Source of the DNA: Nitrospira sp.
GTDB taxonomy: Bacteria; Nitrospirota; Nitrospiria; Nitrospirales; Nitrospiraceae
Length of the DNA: 64,000 bases
Assembly: GCA_030123605.1 (NCBI GenBank)
Contig: CP126123.1
Span: 186,001-250,000 of the forward strand
Reading direction: 5' to 3'
Of this stretch, positions 35,631-45,104 are shown one piece after another; within the stretch, counting starts at the first letter, position 1, and the number at the start of each line of letters is the position of its first letter. The translations under genes and the position numbers were made by a program. The notes beneath the pieces are model-generated. The model was given only the letters and a program-made list of their open reading frames with translations. It was not told the DNA's origin and ran no database searches.

Positions 35631-36664
35631 TTGACGGCTTCCTTCAATTTGATGAGGCTCGGATCGGCGTCGTTCTGATGGACGTGATAGAGCGACTTCT
35701 GGAGCTTGAACAGCGGGTCATATGACCGCATGTCCGGTAATTTTCCGAGCGCCCAGGCGACTTCGGTCTTCACCGCCACATCGTCGGTGTTCAGGGTTTC
35801 GAGCAGGGGATCGACGATCGTGAAATCGCCGTGCAACGCTCCGACGATCCCCAAAGCTTTCGCCGCCGCCGCGCGCAATTCCGGCGCGCCTGTTTTCATC
35901 GTCTGGATCAAGGTCGGGATCGTGTCTTTCTGGCCGATGTTTCCCAAGGCGAGAGCGGAGGCCTTGGCGATGTTGCGGTCGGCTCCGTTGAGGCCGGCCA
36001 GGAGGCGTGGGACCGCCTTCACGGAGAACAGCTCTCCGAACAGCGACACCAATTTCACCTTGCGCGCGACCGGGGTCTTCGGATCGTCGTACAGGCGAAA
36101 CAGCCGTTCTTCCTGACCCCATTCAGCCGTGATGAGGGCAGGGAAATCGTAGTCTTCGAGGCGGGTCTTCAATTTGGCCATCGTATAGGCCGTCGGATCG
36201 CCGGCCTTGGCGAGCACGGCCGCGGCCTGCGGGTCGTCGAAGTCCGTCCGCACCTCTTTGCGCCAAGCCATCTTCTTTCCATTCAGGACGTAAGCCAGCT
36301 GACAGGCCGGTCCTTTCCATACCCGAGAAGGGGAGTCGGGGAGGTCGGCATCGCTGCCCATGTTGGTGGTGCCTTCCCAGGTCTTGCGTTGCTCGCACTT
36401 GATCTTCAGTTCCACGTCGTGCGGCTGGGTCGGATCGGTCACCGGCGTGTAGCCGAATTCCTTCATGCGTCCCGCCACCACTTCGGCCAGCGGTCCGCTA
36501 TCGACCGGTCCCTTGTCCGATAGGGCCAGTACATCGATCAAGACCCGATCGATTCGTTCCAATTGATTCTTCTGGTCGGCGGTCAAGGCGTCGCGGCGGG
36601 CCCAGCCGGCGTCACCCACAAGAAGAAGCGTCCCCACGGTCATGAGCGATACGATACGTCTCAT
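35588..36664 (-). CDS. Periplasmic HEAT-repeat protein
   Basis: 358 aa with a signal peptide (about 1-22). The first half contains 'LKIKCEQRKTWEGTTNMG' with few recognisable features. From about 195 it has several HEAT/PBS-type helical repeats ('AVPRLLAGLNGADRNIAK', 'TIPTLIQTMKTGAPELRAAA', 'VAVKTEVAWALGKLP'), which usually bind other proteins. It shares an operon with the overlapping downstream gene; partners are unknown. Confidence 0.75.
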   Translation of the reverse strand: MRRIVSLMTVGTLLLVGDAGWARRDALTADQKNQLERIDRVLIDVLALSDKGPVDSGPLAEVVAGRMKEFGYTPVTDPTQPHDVELKIKCEQRKTWEGTTNMGSDADLPDSPSRVWKGPACQLAYVLNGKKMAWRKEVRTDFDDPQAAAVLAKAGDPTAYTMAKLKTRLEDYDFPALITAEWGQEERLFRLYDDPKTPVARKVKLVSLFGELFSVKAVPRLLAGLNGADRNIAKASALALGNIGQKDTIPTLIQTMKTGAPELRAAAAKALGIVGALHGDFTIVDPLLETLNTDDVAVKTEVAWALGKLPDMRSYDPLFKLQKSLYHVHQNDADPSLIKLKEAVNWSIKQIDTWEHVQ

Positions 36665-36743
36665 GTTGGCTCCGTTCTGCTGACATGGCAGTGATCCAGC
36701 GCTATACCATCCACTCTATACAACCCCTTCCGGCGGTTGCAAG

Positions 36744-36772
36744 TTGCTCGGCTGAACGGTCGTCAGTATAAT
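36744..36772 (+). promoter_or_regulatory. proC promoter predicting a leaderless mRNA
   Basis: TTGCTC, 17 bp, TATAAT (36767-36772). The ATG begins at 36779, six bases after the -10, which is where transcription should start. No ribosome site lies upstream of the ATG. Confidence 0.65.
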
Positions 36773-36778
36773 CGCGCC

Positions 36779-37609
36779 ATGCTGGAGGGAAAACGGATCG
36801 CCTTCATCGGCGGCGGCAACATGGCCGAGGCGCTGGTGGCTGGTGCGTTGCGCAAGGGCCTGATGACTCCGGATCACGTCGCCGTCGGCGATCCCCAATC
36901 GTCTCGACGGGAGTTGTTGGCCCTGCGGTTCGGGGTCGCGTCCGGCGCCGACAATCGTCTCGTGGCGCGCGGGGCCGACCTCGTCGTGATCTGCGTCGAA
37001 CCGCAGGTGCTCGATGGGGTATTGTGCGAACTGGCGCCGATCATCGAAGGGCTACCGATGCTGATTTCCGTCGTAGCGGGCTATCCCATGTCCCGAATAC
37101 AGGCTCACCTCAAGCACGCGACCAGATTGGTTCGCGCCATGCCCAACACTCCTTCCACGATCGGTGAAGGGGTCACGGCACTGAGTTTCACGGCAGGTTC
37201 GTCCGCGGAGGACCGACAGATCGCCGAAAGCCTGTTTGACGCGGTCGGCAAGGTGGTGGTCGTCGAAGAACGGTTGATGGATGCCGTCACCGGTTTGAGC
37301 GGAAGCGGCCCCGCCTACGTGTTTGCCATGGTCGAGGCCTTGGCGGACGGAGGGGTGCTGATGGGGTTGCCGCGGGCGACCGCACAACTTTTGGCGGCGC
37401 AAACTCTTGCCGGGGCCGCACGCATGGTGCTCGACCAGTCTGTACATCCGGGCCTGCTCAAGGATCGCGTCGCCTCCCCCGGGGGCACGACGATCGCCGG
37501 TCTTCGCCGTCTGGAAGAGGGGCGACTGCGTGCAGCCTTGATGTCGGCCGTGGAAGCGGCCACGCGACGATCACAGGAGCTGGGTCGGGCGGAAGGCCAT
37601 CATCTCTAA
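36779..37609 (+). CDS. proC: Pyrroline-5-carboxylate reductase
   Basis: 276 aa, last step of proline synthesis. The NAD(P)H-binding 'IAFIGGGNMAEAL' opens the protein; 'RAMPNTPSTIGEG' and 'GLSGSGPAYVF' with 'DRVASPGGTT' are the substrate-site signatures. ATG 36779 is preferred because it begins directly at the Rossmann strand; the frame is open 14 codons upstream but those overlap the promoter. Confidence 0.95.
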   Translation: MLEGKRIAFIGGGNMAEALVAGALRKGLMTPDHVAVGDPQSSRRELLALRFGVASGADNRLVARGADLVVICVEPQVLDGVLCELAPIIEGLPMLISVVAGYPMSRIQAHLKHATRLVRAMPNTPSTIGEGVTALSFTAGSSAEDRQIAESLFDAVGKVVVVEERLMDAVTGLSGSGPAYVFAMVEALADGGVLMGLPRATAQLLAAQTLAGAARMVLDQSVHPGLLKDRVASPGGTTIAGLRRLEEGRLRAALMSAVEAATRRSQELGRAEGHHL

Positions 37610-37622
37610 CAAGGAGTGTCCC

Positions 37623-37817
37623 GTGCAATATTGGGTCAAAGTCGTGTTTGCCGACAATCAGGAACTACTGGTGAAGGACGCCATTCGTCATACCATCAGC
37701 GAGGACATGGAAGTGTTGGAGGTCGATTCGGCCAAAGAGGTCATTATCGTTCCGATGAAGCAGATTAAGTACATCGCCTGCGATGCGACGGTGTTCGCTC
37801 AGAAAGCAAAGACGTAG
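37623..37817 (+). CDS. Small hypothetical protein downstream of proC
   Basis: 64 aa from GTG 37623 (site 'aaggag' 5 nt upstream). 'YWVKVVFADNQELLVKDA', 'EVIIVPMKQIKYIAC' suggests a small all-beta fold. It begins 13 bp after proC and is probably co-transcribed. No family recognised. Confidence 0.75.
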   Translation: MQYWVKVVFADNQELLVKDAIRHTISEDMEVLEVDSAKEVIIVPMKQIKYIACDATVFAQKAKT

Positions 37818-37826
37818 ATCGTCGGT

Positions 37827-38174
37827 TCAAGTGATTCCACGTACCGCCCTGATCGGTTTCGAATACGATTGTTCATCGGTTCCCAAGTCCTCATGGCAAA
37901 TGCGAGATTCTACGGACGATTTGACCTTTTCCATAATCCCCTGTGAGGCGAGCAGATGCTTGAGTTGGTCTGGCGTGGGATGACTGTCCAGTACCAGGGC
38001 GGCGCAGACCGAGAGGATGCGTTCCACGTTCGTATTGAGGATGATCTTGAATTTGGTGTCGGCCAGCGGATCTCTTCTCTGGGTCACCGCTTCGACGGTA
38101 TAGGGAGTGTTGTATTCGGCAGCCAAAAACTCTCGGATGACTTGAATTTTTCTGCGAGCATAATCGTCGGTCAT
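37827..38174 (-). CDS. Hypothetical protein
   Basis: 115 aa, convergent with the preceding gene. Starts 'MTDDYARRKIQVIREFLAAE'; central part 'FKIILNTNVERILSVCAALVLDSH'. It reads like a small soluble alpha/beta protein with coding-like composition. Function unknown. Confidence 0.65.
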   Translation of the reverse strand: MTDDYARRKIQVIREFLAAEYNTPYTVEAVTQRRDPLADTKFKIILNTNVERILSVCAALVLDSHPTPDQLKHLLASQGIMEKVKSSVESRICHEDLGTDEQSYSKPIRAVRGIT

Positions 38175-38266
38175 GGTTGATCGTCCTTTTTAGTGCCCCG
38201 CTGAATCTACCGAATCCCAGTCAGGCCGACTCGGCGTTGTGAGCACACGTACCGTGAGTCGAACTG

Positions 38267-39499
38267 TTAGACGCGATCTCCGACCGGGTCCCACTCGTGG
38301 TCGCGTTCCACCGCATCGATCAAACGCTCAAAAATGTCGGGGATCGCGCCGGTGACCCGGCTCCAATTCGAGATCATCGGCACCCCGAGCGGATCGTCGA
38401 GAAATGTTTCCGTGGCGATCTTCATACCCTTGAGAAACACTTCGACCGCCATCCGCTCTTCATGCCGGTCGAACTGCAAGCTGTTGATGGCGGCATCGTT
38501 CTGATAACGGGTGATGGCCTCCTGGGCGGTCTGCAGATAGGTCGCCCGCAAAGCCTTCAGGACCGCCTCCGACAGCACCACGCCTTCGCTTGCCAGGTTT
38601 CTGAAGAGGGACTTGGTGATATCCACACACATCTTCTGCAGCCCCTGATCGGCATTATCCGCCGACAGGCCCTGATGTTTATGTTCGTAGGCATCGGCGA
38701 TATCGGCCTGGCAAATCCGCCTGAGTGCACAGTTGCGATAGATCTCGGACAGGACTCCCACTTCGAGTCCCCAGTCGCCGGGAATGCGGTTAATCCAGGC
38801 CAAATCCCGCACCATGGCGAACTCACCCGCAAGGGGATAGCGGAAACTATCCAGGAACGTGAGCAGTGGGTGCGAGCCGGCCACTTGCTGGAGGCTCCGG
38901 ATCAACGGCGTGAGGTACAGCCTCGTCACCCGTCCGTGCAGGCGATTCGTGACCCGACTGTAATAGCCCTTGCAGAATTCATAACCGAGGTTGGTGTTGA
39001 CGATCGGATAACAGAGTCTGGCGAGGTATTCCCGGTTGTAGCTGAGAATGTCACAGTCGTGGAGGGCAATGACGTTGCTCTCACCGCGCGCCAACACATA
39101 GCCGAAGGCCATCCAGCAGCCGCGACCCTTGCCCTGCAGACCCGTGTCGATTTCATTGTGAGCCAGCAATTTGAGGATGTCCTGGATACGCGATCCGTCG
39201 TTCCATACGATCCGGACCCGCTGCGGCAGCACGGCGAAGAACTGTTTGGCCAGCCGAAACTCCAGGGCCGACGCCCGATCCAGCGAGATCACGATTTCGC
39301 TGACGTAGCGGATGTTCTGCAAGACCTCCACGATGTGCTTGAGGGCGGGGTTTTCAAGTTCCGAATAGAGTGAAGGAAGGACGAGGGCGATCGGGTTCGA
39401 TGCCGCATGCCGGTGTAGTTCCTTTTCCAGCTGGTCGAGATTGGGCGCGCCGAGCCGATGCAGCACCGTAACGAGTCCGTTCTGATGAAAGTCCGACAT
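38267..39499 (-). CDS. GT81-type glycosyltransferase (glucosyl/mannosyl-3-phosphoglycerate synthase-like)
   Basis: 410 aa from ATG 39499 (site 'aggagag' just upstream). A GT-A fold: 'IALVLPSLYSEL', 'EIVISLDRAS', 'GKGRGCWMAFGYVLA', then the metal-binding 'HDCDILSYN', and 'WGLEVGVLSEIYRN'. These match the group that makes glucosyl- or mannosyl-3-phosphoglycerate, precursors of the compatible solutes glucosyl- and mannosylglycerate. The matching phosphatase is not in the window, and the sugar donor is not determinable by eye. Confidence 0.75.
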   Translation of the reverse strand: MSDFHQNGLVTVLHRLGAPNLDQLEKELHRHAASNPIALVLPSLYSELENPALKHIVEVLQNIRYVSEIVISLDRASALEFRLAKQFFAVLPQRVRIVWNDGSRIQDILKLLAHNEIDTGLQGKGRGCWMAFGYVLARGESNVIALHDCDILSYNREYLARLCYPIVNTNLGYEFCKGYYSRVTNRLHGRVTRLYLTPLIRSLQQVAGSHPLLTFLDSFRYPLAGEFAMVRDLAWINRIPGDWGLEVGVLSEIYRNCALRRICQADIADAYEHKHQGLSADNADQGLQKMCVDITKSLFRNLASEGVVLSEAVLKALRATYLQTAQEAITRYQNDAAINSLQFDRHEERMAVEVFLKGMKIATETFLDDPLGVPMISNWSRVTGAIPDIFERLIDAVERDHEWDPVGDRV

Positions 39500-39624
39500 G
39501 CTCTCTCCTGTACAGGGGGCCGAGCAGAACGTTAACGGCAATCGAGCGGCGGCAGTATGAGATCTCCACGCCGGACTCGAAGGCCCACCGCGTCGAGCGT
39601 GGATCTGCTGAAGGGAGACCGCTG

Positions 39625-40920
39625 TTATTGAGCCGGAGGCATCGCTTTGCTGGTCACGACCGACTTGACGATCTTGGCTCGTTTGACGGACTCCAGGAAG
39701 CGGTCCGGAGGTTCCGGTTTCGGCAAGTTGACTTCGACGGAGTACCAGCCAGATTTCATCGGTCCTTTTTTGATGCCGTTGATTTCCTGCACCAACTCCT
39801 CGATGCTTTTCTCAGTGGTGCCATCCTGGAACGCCACCCAGAACATGAAGGCCTGCCGGTCCGCTTCACGCAGCCCATCCGCAACCGGGATCGGCACTGC
39901 CACCTCTTTGGGCACCTCTCCCTTGGCCGACTGGATCGGCTTGGGCGAGGCATTGGCTTTCGCCACCTCCAGTGAGGTCAAGGCCAAACGAGCATGTAAT
40001 TCTCGATTGCGGCTTTCCAGCAGGGCGACCTGCTTGATCAAGGTTTCATTGACCGACTTGACCGCTTGAAGGTCTTGGCGCACCGCTTCACGGCCGGCCT
40101 CCACCGCGTTGACGGCCACGTGCATCCCGTCCCTGACTTCCTGTGCGACGTCGGTCTTCACCGCCTGCAGTTCTTCCTGCACGGACGAGACGTGTTGATT
40201 CAATTTCTGCTGGGCTTGGGTCACGGTATCGATCAGGTGATTCATCTGCGTGACCCGTTCCTGCTCGGAGCGAGAGACGACCAGCGCGGTCGTCTGAGCC
40301 TCGACCAATTGGGTCAGTTGCTGGTGTACGCGATCGATTTGTTCTTGGATCGATTGCCGCGCCGCCTGTTCTTCTTCGAGCTGATGCGCCCGCTCGTCTC
40401 CCCCGATCCAGTTCGGCACTCGTTCGGCCAGCAATGCAACGACCCCCACCGCCAACACGATCTGAGCGAACGCTGCCGTCATGGTCCAAACAGGGTGCCT
40501 GCGTGCGACCGATTCCGACGTTCTGGATGCCAATCCCATCGTGCCGGCTATGTGAGCCCACCATCCGGGAGCGACCTCGTATTGCACCTGAAGCGACCCG
40601 CCGTCGAAATGATTCTGCACGTGGATGGTCAGGGCGCCGTTGCCTATGGCAACCCGTACGCTTTTTGAGCCGGCTTCCGGGGCCACGCAGCCTCCGATCA
40701 GCACCCCGGATTCGTTCCGAATCTCCAGGTGTTGGATGCTCCGTTCATGGGCCGTAAAGGTCAAGGAAGGATGGGCCTGCAGGCAATCCAGTGTCCCGAC
40801 ACGTTCGTGGTTGACGAGTATCTGAAGGAATCCCGGGCGTTCTCCGGTCGCACGCCGCGGCTGGTCATCCAGGGCGTCAAGCAGATGTTCGCGATAGTCG
40901 TTGATCTCTGGTGCTTCCAT
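39625..40920 (-). CDS. Membrane-anchored coiled-coil protein paired with a sigma-like gene
   Basis: 431 aa from ATG 40920, preceded by 'gaggagg'. About residues 30-125 form a beta-sandwich-like cytoplasmic part ('LQILVNHERVGTLDC', 'VRVAIGNGALTIHVQ'). One membrane segment ('FAQIVLAVGVVALLAE') lies at about 155-172. A ~150-residue coiled coil rich in Gln/Glu follows, then a C-terminal domain ending 'IVKSVVTSKAMPPAQ'. The start lies inside the sigma-like gene, so the two are coupled; a membrane sensor/anti-sigma-like role is a guess. Confidence 0.7.
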   Translation of the reverse strand: MEAPEINDYREHLLDALDDQPRRATGERPGFLQILVNHERVGTLDCLQAHPSLTFTAHERSIQHLEIRNESGVLIGGCVAPEAGSKSVRVAIGNGALTIHVQNHFDGGSLQVQYEVAPGWWAHIAGTMGLASRTSESVARRHPVWTMTAAFAQIVLAVGVVALLAERVPNWIGGDERAHQLEEEQAARQSIQEQIDRVHQQLTQLVEAQTTALVVSRSEQERVTQMNHLIDTVTQAQQKLNQHVSSVQEELQAVKTDVAQEVRDGMHVAVNAVEAGREAVRQDLQAVKSVNETLIKQVALLESRNRELHARLALTSLEVAKANASPKPIQSAKGEVPKEVAVPIPVADGLREADRQAFMFWVAFQDGTTEKSIEELVQEINGIKKGPMKSGWYSVEVNLPKPEPPDRFLESVKRAKIVKSVVTSKAMPPAQ

Positions 40921-41809
40921 GGTGCCGTCCTCCTCGATCCCCTCCAAAGAGAGCCAGGACGCCTCCCTTTTTCAGCGGATGTATATGGAGATTGACTTGC
41001 GGCTTCGACCCGCTGCCGAACTCGGTTTGCCGGCGATCCGCGACTTCCATAAAACAGTCGCGGCAAAACGCCAGATGCCAGACGCGGTAGTCGTGACCGT
41101 AGTCATCCTGAAATAATTGCCCCCACTTCTGTTCCGAGAGGCAGGGGTAATGTTCCGGTTCACTCTTTCGATAGTGCGATTGCAAGATCGGCATCAACCG
41201 ATCCACTTCGTTGTTGACACCGTCCGGTTTCGTACGCAGTTCCTGTTCCAAGCCGTCTATTTCCGACCCGCTCAATCCCGTTTCGTTCATCGTGCGTTGC
41301 CAGCCGGATTGGCGCCAGCGCTCGAAATTCTTGTAGACCCGCTGGCTTTCCGCCTGGCCGAAGCCCAGCAATTTCACCACATGGGCCTGGCTGAATCCGT
41401 AAAAGTGATAAAACAGCGCGATCAAGGCATCGCGGCTGACGACCGCGCGTGACGCCAACCCCTCCAGGAACCGTCCCACCGGCGTCAACAGTTCCTTATG
41501 ATAACAGAGCGGGTCCGGTTGGCTGAACGATTTGGCGATCAGGCTATCCAGGAGAAAGAAAGGGCGGCAGGGGACTTCGGTACGACCGAAAACCACAAAC
41601 CGTTCCACCAACTCATATCCCCAGCGCAGGGCCAACTTTTCATGAGTGATGTCGTCTCCCCATTGATTCGTTTCACGAAGGAACCGTTTGGTTTGACTGG
41701 TCGCACGGTCCAACAATTCCGGCAACGACTTGGCGACCAGCTCGTTGAATTCCCGCTCTGTGGCGACGACATTGTTGAGTCGTGCAGAGAAAGTTGGGCC
41801 GTCTCGCAT
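40877..41809 (-). CDS. Sigma-70 region 4-like regulatory protein
   Basis: 310 aa from ATG 41809 ('ggcgga' upstream); an ATG at 41839 is the alternative. The middle ('ALIALFYHFYGFSQAHVVKLLGF' followed by 'ESQRVYKNFERWR') resembles sigma region 4 with its helix-turn-helix. No region 2 is evident; the N-terminal 130 residues are helical. The C-terminus has 'FCRDCF' and His-rich 'LHIHPLKKGG'. It overlaps the next gene by 44 bp, a layout common for sigma/anti-sigma pairs. Confidence 0.65.
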   Translation of the reverse strand: MRDGPTFSARLNNVVATEREFNELVAKSLPELLDRATSQTKRFLRETNQWGDDITHEKLALRWGYELVERFVVFGRTEVPCRPFFLLDSLIAKSFSQPDPLCYHKELLTPVGRFLEGLASRAVVSRDALIALFYHFYGFSQAHVVKLLGFGQAESQRVYKNFERWRQSGWQRTMNETGLSGSEIDGLEQELRTKPDGVNNEVDRLMPILQSHYRKSEPEHYPCLSEQKWGQLFQDDYGHDYRVWHLAFCRDCFMEVADRRQTEFGSGSKPQVNLHIHPLKKGGVLALFGGDRGGRHHGSTRDQRLSRTSA

Positions 41810-42036
41810 GGCTGTTCCGCCGGATGACCTTGCCGACATGATGGCGAGTTTTTCGCCCGATTACAATTCGACAAGTGCCAGTATAGAAGACCATATTTGT
41901 CTATGAGTGGTCAATGGGTGAGGGCGCAAGTCAGAGCCTGTGTCGGCGTGAGACAGTCTCACCATCGATCCCGATTGCGGGTGCCTGCAGAGTCGAGGAG
42001 AGCTGCCGATGGGAGACCCACCAAAGCCGACGTCGG

Positions 42037-43689
42037 CTATGGCCTGTCGGTGGAGAGGCGTTTGGCCAACCGTCGGGCCAGTCTGGTCATGGCAGGAGAG
42101 CGGTCGGCCGGGTCGAGCAGGACATTGATCACATAGGGCCGGCTTGGATCGGACAGGGCCCTGCCGAGGGTCTGGACGAATTCTCCGTGGGTCGTCACCC
42201 GTGCCCCCTGTCCCCCGCCGATCAATTCGCAGATCCGCTCATAGCGCCATTCATGGACATCGTTGAACGGGCCGTCCAGAATCTCACGCTCGGTCGAATA
42301 ACCGCGGTTGTTGAGGACGATCACGATCGGAGCCTGCCGATAACGAACCGCCGTGGACAACTCCGACCCCGTCATTTGAAAGGCGCCGTCACCCACCAGG
42401 ACGATCGGCCGCAAGGAGGGGTCGGCGAAGCCCGCTCCGATGGCAGCCGGAACGGCGAATCCCATCGAGGTGTAATAGGCGGGCGACAGGAACTCAAAAC
42501 GGCGGTGGACATGAAGATCGACGGAGGCGAACAGGGATTCTCCCACATCGGCGATGACCAACGTCTTCTCGTCCAGGACGCTGTCGAGGTGACGAAACAG
42601 CCCCTGGAGGCTGACGGAGGCCTGCGCCGGCGGCAGCGGGTCCACGAATGTCTGCGAAGCCGGGAGCTGCGGTGTCGGAAACGAAGGAAGGTGGGTGTCG
42701 GCCAGCCCCTTCACGAAGTCTTCGAACCGGATGGAGTCATACCGATGGTGTTTGATGGCGATGCGATCCGCCGTGGCATGGATCGTGTGACCGTCGGAGA
42801 ACAGGGCGCTGCGGGCGTCCAAATCTTCCACGTCGGAGAGGATCGAGCCGAGGATGAGCAGACAATCCGTGTCGTTGACGAACGCTTTCACTTCGTCGCG
42901 GGCGACCAACCCGCTGTAGACCCCGACATAGAGCGGATGGTCTTCGCGGATGATCGATTTGCCGAGCAGGGTCGAGGCGATCGGTACGTTGAGGCGTTCC
43001 ACGAGGCGGGTCAGCTCATCGTGCAACCCGAAGCGTCCCACTTCGGCTCCGGCCAGAATGATCGGATGTTTTGCCGATTGTAGCATCGTGCGCACTTCGG
43101 CCAGGGCCTCTCCCAAGGCTGCGTGGTCTGTCTGTTCATCCTGCGCGCCGCTCCCGTGCGATGTCTCGGCGAGCGGGACATGCACCATGTCTCGCGGAAT
43201 CTCCAGATAGATCGGGCGTCGGTACCGCAACAGGGCCGCAAAGGCGCGATCCATTTCACGCAGCGCCGTAACGGGGTCTTCCAAACTCACCGCCGCCACC
43301 GTCATTTTTTCGAACACCTCACGCTGGGTCGAGAACTCGCGCACCATGTGGTGAAGGTAAGGATTCTGCGCGCGCTCGGACAGTCCCGGCGACCCGGTCA
43401 ACAATACGACGGGCGACCGTTCCGCATAGGCGCAGGCGATGGCATTGACCGTATTGAGCCCGCCGACGCAATAGGTCACACAGAAGGCGCCGATGCCGTT
43501 GATGCGGGCATAGGCGTCGGCGGCAAAACCTGCGCAATCCTCTCTCGTCGTTCCCACTTGCCGGATGGGTGAAGACTCCATCAATTTGTACAGGCTCAGG
43601 ACATAGTCGCCGGGGATGCCGAAGATGTGGCGGACACCGAGCCGGTGGAGTCGATTCAAGACCGCGGTTCCGATGGTTTCTCTCGTCAT
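42037..43689 (-). CDS. TPP-dependent 2-oxoacid decarboxylase (pyruvate/indolepyruvate type)
   Basis: 550 aa, the usual length. The N-terminal Pyr domain has 'VRHIFGIPGDYVLSLYKL' and the TPP-activating Glu in 'TTREDCAGFAADAYAR' (about 50). The middle domain is at 190-330. The C-terminal PP domain has 'GDGAFQMTGSELSTAVRY' and 'VLNNRGYSTER' for Mg-TPP binding. It most resembles indolepyruvate/phenylpyruvate/pyruvate decarboxylases, releasing CO2 and an aldehyde. Substrate choice cannot be decided by eye. Confidence 0.88.
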   Translation of the reverse strand: MTRETIGTAVLNRLHRLGVRHIFGIPGDYVLSLYKLMESSPIRQVGTTREDCAGFAADAYARINGIGAFCVTYCVGGLNTVNAIACAYAERSPVVLLTGSPGLSERAQNPYLHHMVREFSTQREVFEKMTVAAVSLEDPVTALREMDRAFAALLRYRRPIYLEIPRDMVHVPLAETSHGSGAQDEQTDHAALGEALAEVRTMLQSAKHPIILAGAEVGRFGLHDELTRLVERLNVPIASTLLGKSIIREDHPLYVGVYSGLVARDEVKAFVNDTDCLLILGSILSDVEDLDARSALFSDGHTIHATADRIAIKHHRYDSIRFEDFVKGLADTHLPSFPTPQLPASQTFVDPLPPAQASVSLQGLFRHLDSVLDEKTLVIADVGESLFASVDLHVHRRFEFLSPAYYTSMGFAVPAAIGAGFADPSLRPIVLVGDGAFQMTGSELSTAVRYRQAPIVIVLNNRGYSTEREILDGPFNDVHEWRYERICELIGGGQGARVTTHGEFVQTLGRALSDPSRPYVINVLLDPADRSPAMTRLARRLAKRLSTDRP

Positions 43690-43903
43690 CGTGCCTCACC
43701 CATTGATATGTGGGTCATGAATGGCTGTCTGGACGTTCCTGACGTAGAAGATCACAGGCGTTCGAGAAGGTCAAGCGCAGGTGTTCATCGCATCGGCCTC
43801 ACAGCCGGTTGCTTCGCGTCGGGATTTCAGGCACCCTCGGGGGCCGTTGCGTGCCGCTGCACTCAATCGAGCCGACTATGTTCATGCCGAGCCGACCACG
43901 ACC

Positions 43904-45100
43904 ATGACACGATTTCCGACTGTGCCCACCGCCAAGGTTCGTCTGACCGCCGAACGCGAAGCCCCGCGTTATTACGGCCACCTCTGGGTGTTCGACGGTC
44001 ATGTGGCCGAAACGATCGGCACTCCCGCCGCCGGGGACCTCGTCGATGTCTATACGAACAAGAAACGGTTTTTCGGCCGTGGTTTTTACAATCCCCATTC
44101 CAAGATCCGCGTCCGGTTGCTGACCTTTCAGGAGGAACCGATCGATGAGGCGTTTTTTGCCGCGCGCTTCCGCGCGGCGGCATCCCTTCGGCAGACCGTC
44201 GCCTCCCATACCGATGCCTGCCGCCTCGTCCATGGAGAAAGCGACCTCCTGCCGGGCCTGGTCGTCGATCGGTTTGCCGATGTGGCGGTGATGCAGGTGC
44301 TGGGATACGGCATGGATCTGCGCAAGGACCTCTTGGGCGAGCTGCTGGTGCAGGAAACCGGTGTGAGGAACGTCTACCTTCGCAATGACGCCAAGAGCCG
44401 GACGTTGGAAGGCCTGCCCCTGTCGAAGGGATTCCTGCGGGGAGAGGGTTGCACGACCGTGAACATTCATGAGGGCAAGGCCGGATTCATCGTGGACATC
44501 GCCGAGGGACAGAAGACCGGCTGGTTCTGCGACCAGCGGGAGAACCGATTGGCTGCCGCGGCATATACGAAGGAGAAGCGAGTCTTGGAAGCCTTTTGCC
44601 ACAGCGGCGCCTTCGGTATCCAGGCGGCGCTCGCCGGGGCACAGTCGGTCGAGGGGTTGGATGTCAGCGCGGCTGCCGTCACGTTGGCCCAGAAGCATGC
44701 GGCACAGAATCAGGTAATGTCGCGCTGCCGATATCGCCGGGCTGATGCCTTCGAGGAATTGCGTGTGCTTGAACGGAACACCCAACGGTATGATGTGGTC
44801 ATCCTCGATCCGCCGGCTTTCGCGCGCAGCAAACAGGCTGTCACCCATGCCTTGGCCGGGTACAAAGAAATCAATTTGCGAGGACTCCGACTGTTGCAAC
44901 CGGGTGGTGTGCTCGTCACCTGTTCCTGCTCGCAGCCGGTCAGCGAACAGGATTTCTGGGCCATGTTGCAGGCTGCCGCGCGGGATGCTCGCAGACAGAT
45001 TCGCCTGCTGGAGCAACGCGGGCAGGGGCCGGACCATCCCGTGCTCGCCGGCATGCCGGAGACACGTTATCTGAAATGTTTCATCGTCCAGGTGTGCTGA
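43904..45100 (+). CDS. rlmI: RlmI-like class I rRNA methyltransferase
   Basis: 398 aa from ATG 43904, which starts the PUA domain directly ('KVRLTAEREAPRYYGHLWVFDGHV'). Then come the EEHEE-like linker and a Rossmann methyltransferase: 'GQKTGWFCDQRENR', 'VLEAFCHSGAFGIQAALAGA', 'VEGLDVSAAAV', catalytic 'ILDPPAFARSK' and 'CSCSQPVS'. The E. coli homologue methylates C1962 of 23S rRNA to m5C. Related SAM-dependent PUA methyltransferases have other targets, so the exact base is an inference. Confidence 0.82.
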   Translation: MTRFPTVPTAKVRLTAEREAPRYYGHLWVFDGHVAETIGTPAAGDLVDVYTNKKRFFGRGFYNPHSKIRVRLLTFQEEPIDEAFFAARFRAAASLRQTVASHTDACRLVHGESDLLPGLVVDRFADVAVMQVLGYGMDLRKDLLGELLVQETGVRNVYLRNDAKSRTLEGLPLSKGFLRGEGCTTVNIHEGKAGFIVDIAEGQKTGWFCDQRENRLAAAAYTKEKRVLEAFCHSGAFGIQAALAGAQSVEGLDVSAAAVTLAQKHAAQNQVMSRCRYRRADAFEELRVLERNTQRYDVVILDPPAFARSKQAVTHALAGYKEINLRGLRLLQPGGVLVTCSCSQPVSEQDFWAMLQAAARDARRQIRLLEQRGQGPDHPVLAGMPETRYLKCFIVQVC

Positions 45101-45104
45101 GGGC

